Assembly (NCBI GenBank): GCA_002413145.1 | Contig: DHWK01000042.1 | Span: 1,203-9,064 of the forward strand | Origin: a bacterium UBP12_UBA5184 | Lineage (GTDB): Bacteria; Vulcanimicrobiota; Vulcanimicrobiia; Vulcanimicrobiales; Vulcanimicrobiaceae | Direction: 5' to 3' | Length of the DNA: 7,862 nt | Shown: piece by piece, positions 4,472 to 7,862 of the stretch | Layout: every line of letters begins with the position of its first letter | How positions within the stretch are numbered: the stretch's first letter is position 1 | Notes under the pieces: model-generated | Database searches by the model: none | Told to the model about the DNA's origin: nothing | Seen by the model: only the letters and a program-made list of their open reading frames with translations | Made by a program: the position numbers and the translations under genes

Positions 4472-7328
4472 GAGCAGCGAGCGCATCGTCAATCGCGTCG
4501 CTCAGGGCCGCCAGTGCGCGGGTCACGTCGGTCGTTAAGTGGAGACGGCAGCCGCGCCGGTTGCGTTTGTCGAGCGATTCGAAATCGCCGAGGGCTTGCG
4601 CGCGTTCGAGCGTCTTGAACGTGACCATGCCGGGTATCGGGAGATCGCGCGGCGGGTCGGCGGTGATTTGCAGGAAGACGCCGGTGTCCGGGCCGCCTTT
4701 GTGGAGTTGGCCGGTCGAGTGCAGAAAGCGCGGGCCGAAACCGACGGTCGTCGCGACCTTGAGCGCCTTGCGCACCTTGAGGCGAATGTCGTGCAGAGCG
4801 AGCTGGTGCGCGTCGTTCATTTCGATGTAGGCGGTAAACGCGACGTAGTCGCCGCCTCCGACCTGAGCGAAGATTGCGGCCAGCGCGCTGGAAAAGTCGC
4901 CGCCGAGTTTGCAGTCCTTGGAGCCGGAGAGAGGGATCACGTTCGCCACATCGCCCTTGAGCGCGGGCTCGGGCTCGTTGAAGCGGCCGCTGTCGCGATA
5001 CTGCGCCAAGAGGCGCTTGGTATTGTCCTTTGACTCTTGGACGTTGGGCTGATCGAAGGCGTCGATGCCGAGCACGGCGCCGGCGGCCGCGGTCGCGATC
5101 TCCCACAGCGCAAATTGCGCGCCGACGTCGAGCGCGTCGCCCATGCTCAGGCGCAGCACCGGATGTCCGGCCTTTTCAAGCAACTCGAGCCGCGTTTCGA
5201 TCGCGTAGCCGTCCATTCGTTCGAGGACGTGCTCGTTGACGGGCAACCCCTCCCCGACGTACACGAAGACGCGGTCGTCGCCGTACTCGCCTGGGATGCC
5301 CAGCGTCTCGCCCTCGATCGGGACGATGCCCTTTCCCTGTTTGCCGGTGCTCTCGGCGATCAGTTGCTCGGCCCAGGTTCCGAAAGCGGCGACTTCGGGA
5401 TGGGCCACGATCGTCAGTTTGTCGCGGCCGGCTTTTGCGAGGGCGCCGATGGTTGCGCCGAAGCGCACGCCGTCGGCGTCGGAGACCTTCGTCGTTCGGC
5501 CGTTCGCATGCAGCGTGCCGATGCCGCGGTCGAGAATCGTCGCGACGTCGTAGCCGGCGATTGCGGCCGGGACCATCCCGAAATAGGAAAGCGCCGAGTA
5601 GCGCCCGCCGATGTCTGGGTCGTTGCTGAAGACGCGCCGGAAGCCGTTGGCTTTCGCTTCAGTTTCGAGTTGCGTCCCGGGGTCGGTGATCGCGATGAAG
5701 TGCGCACCGGCATTGGCCGCGCCGACGACTTTGCGGACGCCGTCGTAAAAGTAACGGAAGAACGCCTCCGGTTCGGTCGTCGTCCCGCTCTTCGAGGCGA
5801 CGATGAAGAGCGTCCTAGCAAGATCGACCGCTGACTCGACGGTTTTGACTTGTGCCGGATCGCTCGAGTCGAGGACGTGCAGCTGCGGATAGCCGTCTTT
5901 CTTTCCGAACGTCACGCGCAAGACGTCGGGCGCGAGCGACGAGCCGCCCATCCCGAGCACGACGGCGTGCGTGCAGCTTTTGGCGACCTCGGCCGCAAAG
6001 GCCGCGATTTCGCCAACGCGTTCTTGGACGCGTTCCGGGAAATCGAGCCAGCCGAGCGCGTGCGTGATGATCGCGGTGTGCTCCGGCTCGCTCGACCACG
6101 GCGAGGCGTCGTGCTTCCAAAGTTTCGCCAGGAAATCTGCGCTTTCGAGGCGCGCGATCTCGCCCTCGACATCGGCCTTCGCTGAGCCGAGCCCGATCTT
6201 CAGCCGCCGGTCGCCGCGCGCCAGCATCTGCGACTTCGATTCGATTGCGCCGAGCATCGCGTTGTAGGAATCGGCGAATTGTTTGACGCCGTCTTCTTGG
6301 AGTTTCTGGGTGACGTCGTAAAGCGAGATCTGCGCTGCGGAGAGCTCTGCCAGCGTGGCGCGCGCGCCGGCGAGATCTTCCTCGATCGAGTCGGGACGCA
6401 CGACGCCGTGGTCGAGCAATGCGTCGAGCGTGGCGGGCGGGACGGTATTGACGGTTTGGCGGGCGACGACATTTTCGACGTAGAGCAAATCGGAGTAGGC
6501 GGGGTTTTTGGTGCCCGTGCTCGCCCAGAGCGGCCGCTGCGGATGCGCGCCGCGCAGCGCGAGGCTCGCGAAACGCTCCGCTTCGAAGAGCCCTTTGAAG
6601 CACTGATAGGTCAGCTTTAAACCGGCGACGCCGACTTTGCCCAGCAGGGGTCGAAGTTGCGTCTGGCCGCGGGCGATCTTCTCCCCGAGCAATTTGTCGA
6701 CCGCCGTGTCGATGCGGCTGACGAAGACGCTGGCGACCGAAGCGATCCGGTCTATGGGCTTGCCGGCGGCACTGCGTTTCTCGAGCCCTTCGATGTAGGC
6801 GTTTGCCGACGCTTCGTAGTGCTCGACGGAGAACATCAAGGTGACGTTCACGTTGATGCCGTTCGCAATCGTTTCGGCGATCGCGGGGATCCCGGCAGGC
6901 GTCGCGGGGATCTTGATCATGACGTTCGGCCGATCGACCGCTTTCCAGAGACGTTGTGCCGCGGCGATCGTTCCGGCGGTGTCGTGCGCTAGAAGCGGCG
7001 AGACTTCGAGGCTGACGAAACCGTCGCTGCCACCGGTTGCGTCGTAGAGCGGCCGGAACTCGTCGAGGGCGTTCCGGATGTCCTCGATCGCGAGCGCCTC
7101 GAAGAGCGCGTTGGAATCGAGGTTACGGCCCGCGAGCGAAGCGAGCTGTTCGTCGTAATCGCTGCCGCTGCCGATCGCTTTTTCGAAGATCGTCGGATTT
7201 GACGTCATCCCGCGCAACCCGGCGTCGATCAGACGGCGCAGTTCGCCCGAGGCGAACATGCTGCGCCGAATGTTGTCGAGCCAGACGCTCTGTCCGGCTG
7301 CTGCGAGTTCTTCGAGTTGGTCGCCCAT
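4464..7328 (-). CDS. tal-pgi: Bifunctional transaldolase / glucose-6-phosphate isomerase fusion
   Basis: This 954-residue protein joins two cytosolic sugar-phosphate enzymes. Residues 1 to about 368 (down to about 6225) are transaldolase, with GMTSNPTIFEKAIG (40-53), SLEVSPLLAHDT (106-117), the Schiff-base lysine K139 in NVMIKIPAT, INVNVTLMFS (158-167), and TYQCFKGLFEA and GTKNPAYSD further on. Residues from about 375 are phosphoglucose isomerase, with VVLGMGGSSLAPDVL (456-470), FIVASKSGTTTEP (508-520), DIGGRYSALS (R576), EQLIAESTGKQGKG (E659 as probable catalytic base) and FDQPNVQESK (K767 as probable catalytic Lys). I could not place the ring-opening His with confidence; H722 is a candidate. 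About 185 residues follow K767, including RFLHSTGQLHKGGP (867-880). The frame is continuous, with no sign of a frameshift or a second start at the domain junction. The ATG at 7328 is supported by AAGGAG six bases upstream. Fusions of this type are known in several phyla and are about this long. Confidence 0.96.
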   Translation of the reverse strand: MGDQLEELAAAGQSVWLDNIRRSMFASGELRRLIDAGLRGMTSNPTIFEKAIGSGSDYDEQLASLAGRNLDSNALFEALAIEDIRNALDEFRPLYDATGGSDGFVSLEVSPLLAHDTAGTIAAAQRLWKAVDRPNVMIKIPATPAGIPAIAETIANGINVNVTLMFSVEHYEASANAYIEGLEKRSAAGKPIDRIASVASVFVSRIDTAVDKLLGEKIARGQTQLRPLLGKVGVAGLKLTYQCFKGLFEAERFASLALRGAHPQRPLWASTGTKNPAYSDLLYVENVVARQTVNTVPPATLDALLDHGVVRPDSIEEDLAGARATLAELSAAQISLYDVTQKLQEDGVKQFADSYNAMLGAIESKSQMLARGDRRLKIGLGSAKADVEGEIARLESADFLAKLWKHDASPWSSEPEHTAIITHALGWLDFPERVQERVGEIAAFAAEVAKSCTHAVVLGMGGSSLAPDVLRVTFGKKDGYPQLHVLDSSDPAQVKTVESAVDLARTLFIVASKSGTTTEPEAFFRYFYDGVRKVVGAANAGAHFIAITDPGTQLETEAKANGFRRVFSNDPDIGGRYSALSYFGMVPAAIAGYDVATILDRGIGTLHANGRTTKVSDADGVRFGATIGALAKAGRDKLTIVAHPEVAAFGTWAEQLIAESTGKQGKGIVPIEGETLGIPGEYGDDRVFVYVGEGLPVNEHVLERMDGYAIETRLELLEKAGHPVLRLSMGDALDVGAQFALWEIATAAAGAVLGIDAFDQPNVQESKDNTKRLLAQYRDSGRFNEPEPALKGDVANVIPLSGSKDCKLGGDFSSALAAIFAQVGGGDYVAFTAYIEMNDAHQLALHDIRLKVRKALKVATTVGFGPRFLHSTGQLHKGGPDTGVFLQITADPPRDLPIPGMVTFKTLERAQALGDFESLDKRNRRGCRLHLTTDVTRALAALSDAIDDALAARV

Positions 7329-7334
7329 CGGAGA

Positions 7335-7340
7335 CTCCTT
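7335..7340 (-). promoter_or_regulatory. Ribosome binding site of tal-pgi, overlapping the tkt stop codon
   Basis: The transcript strand reads TAAGGAG followed by six bases (TCTCCG) and the ATG of tal-pgi. It is the strongest Shine-Dalgarno match seen at any gene start in the window. Its first bases belong to the TAA stop of tkt, so ribosomes ending on tkt finish at the site where tal-pgi is initiated. This fixes the tal-pgi start and suggests translational coupling. Confidence 0.85.
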
Positions 7341-7862
7341 AAACGCTTGCCATCAGTCGTGAGGCTGCAGCGGCGACGTCCTGCGGTGTCAAGTCGAAGG
7401 CTTTCGCAATCGCTGCAGCCGGAGCGGAGGTGCCGTAGTGATCGAGGCCGATCGCGATCCCACGTTCGCCGACCCAGCGGTGCCAACCGAGGGTCGCACC
7501 GGCTTCGACGGAGACGCGGGCGCGTACCGCCGGCGGCAGCACCGAATCGCGATAGGCTTCGTCCTGCGCCGCGAAACATTCCATCGACGGCATCGAAACG
7601 ACGCGCGTCTTGACGCCTTGGCCCTGAAGGATGACGCTCGCATCGACGGCGAGCGAGACCTCGGAGCCCGTGGCGATGAGGACGACGTCGGGTTCGCCCT
7701 CCCCGGAGAGGACGTACGCACCGCGCTCGATCGGGACGTCGCGCTCGCCCAAGAAGGGGAGCTTCTGTCGCGACAACACGAGCGCCGTCGGCCCGTCGTG
7801 GGCGACCGCGAATCTCCAGGCGGCGACGGCTTCGACGGCGTCGGCAGGCCGCAGCGTCGTCA
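7339..7862 (-). CDS. tkt: Transketolase, C-terminal part (partial; 5' end outside the window)
   Basis: The frame is open to the right edge and ends in TAA at 7341-7339, giving the last 173 residues of transketolase. Tkt transfers two-carbon units between ketose and aldose phosphates using thiamine diphosphate. The fragment starts with TLRPADAVEAVAAWRFA, then DGPTALVLSRQKLP. That Arg is the counterpart of the substrate-phosphate-binding Arg in the LSRQ motif of characterised enzymes. The C-terminal domain follows, with VVLIATGSEVSLAV, VSMPSMECFAAQDEAYRDSVLP and GLDHYGTSAPA (commonly DRFGASAP). A GTG at 7779-7777 is an internal Val codon and not a start, because the homology continues upstream of it. 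The thiamine diphosphate-binding and pyrimidine domains lie outside the window. The stop sits inside the ribosome binding site of tal-pgi, ten bases before its ATG, so both genes should share a transcript. Confidence 0.95.
   Translation of the reverse strand, partial: TTLRPADAVEAVAAWRFAVAHDGPTALVLSRQKLPFLGERDVPIERGAYVLSGEGEPDVVLIATGSEVSLAVDASVILQGQGVKTRVVSMPSMECFAAQDEAYRDSVLPPAVRARVSVEAGATLGWHRWVGERGIAIGLDHYGTSAPAAAIAKAFDLTPQDVAAAASRLMASV

Larger units (their letters stand above)
187..7862 (-). other. Pentose phosphate operon tkt-(tal-pgi)-gnd-zwf-opcA-pgl
   Basis: Six genes lie in the same direction. The junctions are a stop codon inside a ribosome binding site (tkt/tal-pgi), a 41-base gap (tal-pgi/gnd), TGATG (gnd/zwf), TGATG (zwf/opcA) and ATGA (opcA/pgl). 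No gap is big enough for an obvious promoter, and no intrinsic terminator is seen, so co-transcription is likely from a promoter to the right of the window. The 32 bases after pgl (155-186) hold no hairpin, only a short CTCCGA tandem duplication, so the operon end is not defined here. Confidence 0.85.

Noticed and set aside
5037..5834. A 265-codon plus-strand ORF opposite the Pgi domain
   Set aside because: It is a shadow of the Tal-Pgi frame, with a charged low-information translation and no independent start context.
1..7862. Novel defence, mobile or CRISPR-like system
   Set aside because: All supported genes are central carbon metabolism enzymes with uniform composition. No integrase, transposase, terminal repeats, tRNA, direct-repeat array or unexplained gene cluster is present.

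Overview
The window is a GC-rich bacterial chromosome segment (roughly 60-65% GC by eye). It holds a compact run of pentose-phosphate-pathway genes, all on the minus strand and read from high to low coordinates. In transcription order they are the 3' end of transketolase (tkt), a transaldolase-glucose-6-phosphate isomerase fusion (tal-pgi), a short-form 6-phosphogluconate dehydrogenase (gnd), glucose-6-phosphate dehydrogenase (zwf), its assembly partner opcA, 6-phosphogluconolactonase (pgl), and then the probable first codons of a membrane protein that runs off the left edge. Nothing on the plus strand looks real: the long plus-strand ORFs lie antisense to clear enzymes.

The genes are packed tightly. 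The tkt stop codon forms part of the ribosome binding site of tal-pgi. gnd/zwf and zwf/opcA meet at TGATG (1-base overlap), and opcA/pgl meet at ATGA (4-base overlap). The only gap with visible structure is the 41-base tal-pgi/gnd junction, which carries a 10-bp transcript hairpin containing the tal-pgi stop codon. No promoter or intrinsic terminator is visible, so the operon probably starts to the right of the window. It may continue into the left-edge gene.

Together the enzymes cover the whole oxidative branch (Zwf with OpcA, Pgl, Gnd) and the carbon-rearranging enzymes of the non-oxidative branch (Tkt, Tal). Pgi links fructose 6-phosphate back to glucose 6-phosphate. Ribose-5-phosphate isomerase and ribulose-phosphate epimerase are not in the window. 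The arrangement suits a cyclic pathway in which Tal-made fructose 6-phosphate is isomerised and re-oxidised to give reductant. Zwf keeps an Arg expected to favour NADP, whereas Gnd has an Asp at the matching fold position that suggests NAD.

OpcA is known mainly from cyanobacteria and actinobacteria, and the Pgi part has a long C-terminal extension of the kind I recall from actinobacterial isomerases. A Tal-Pgi fusion and a short Gnd in the same operon point to a high-GC lineage such as Actinobacteria, Chloroflexi, Eremiobacterota (WPS-2) or a related phylum. I cannot settle the phylum from this sequence. I see no mobile element, CRISPR array, RNA gene or defence system. The region is core metabolism, and its interest lies in the fusion, the cofactor signatures, the junction hairpin and the strong excess of the palindrome CGATCG.
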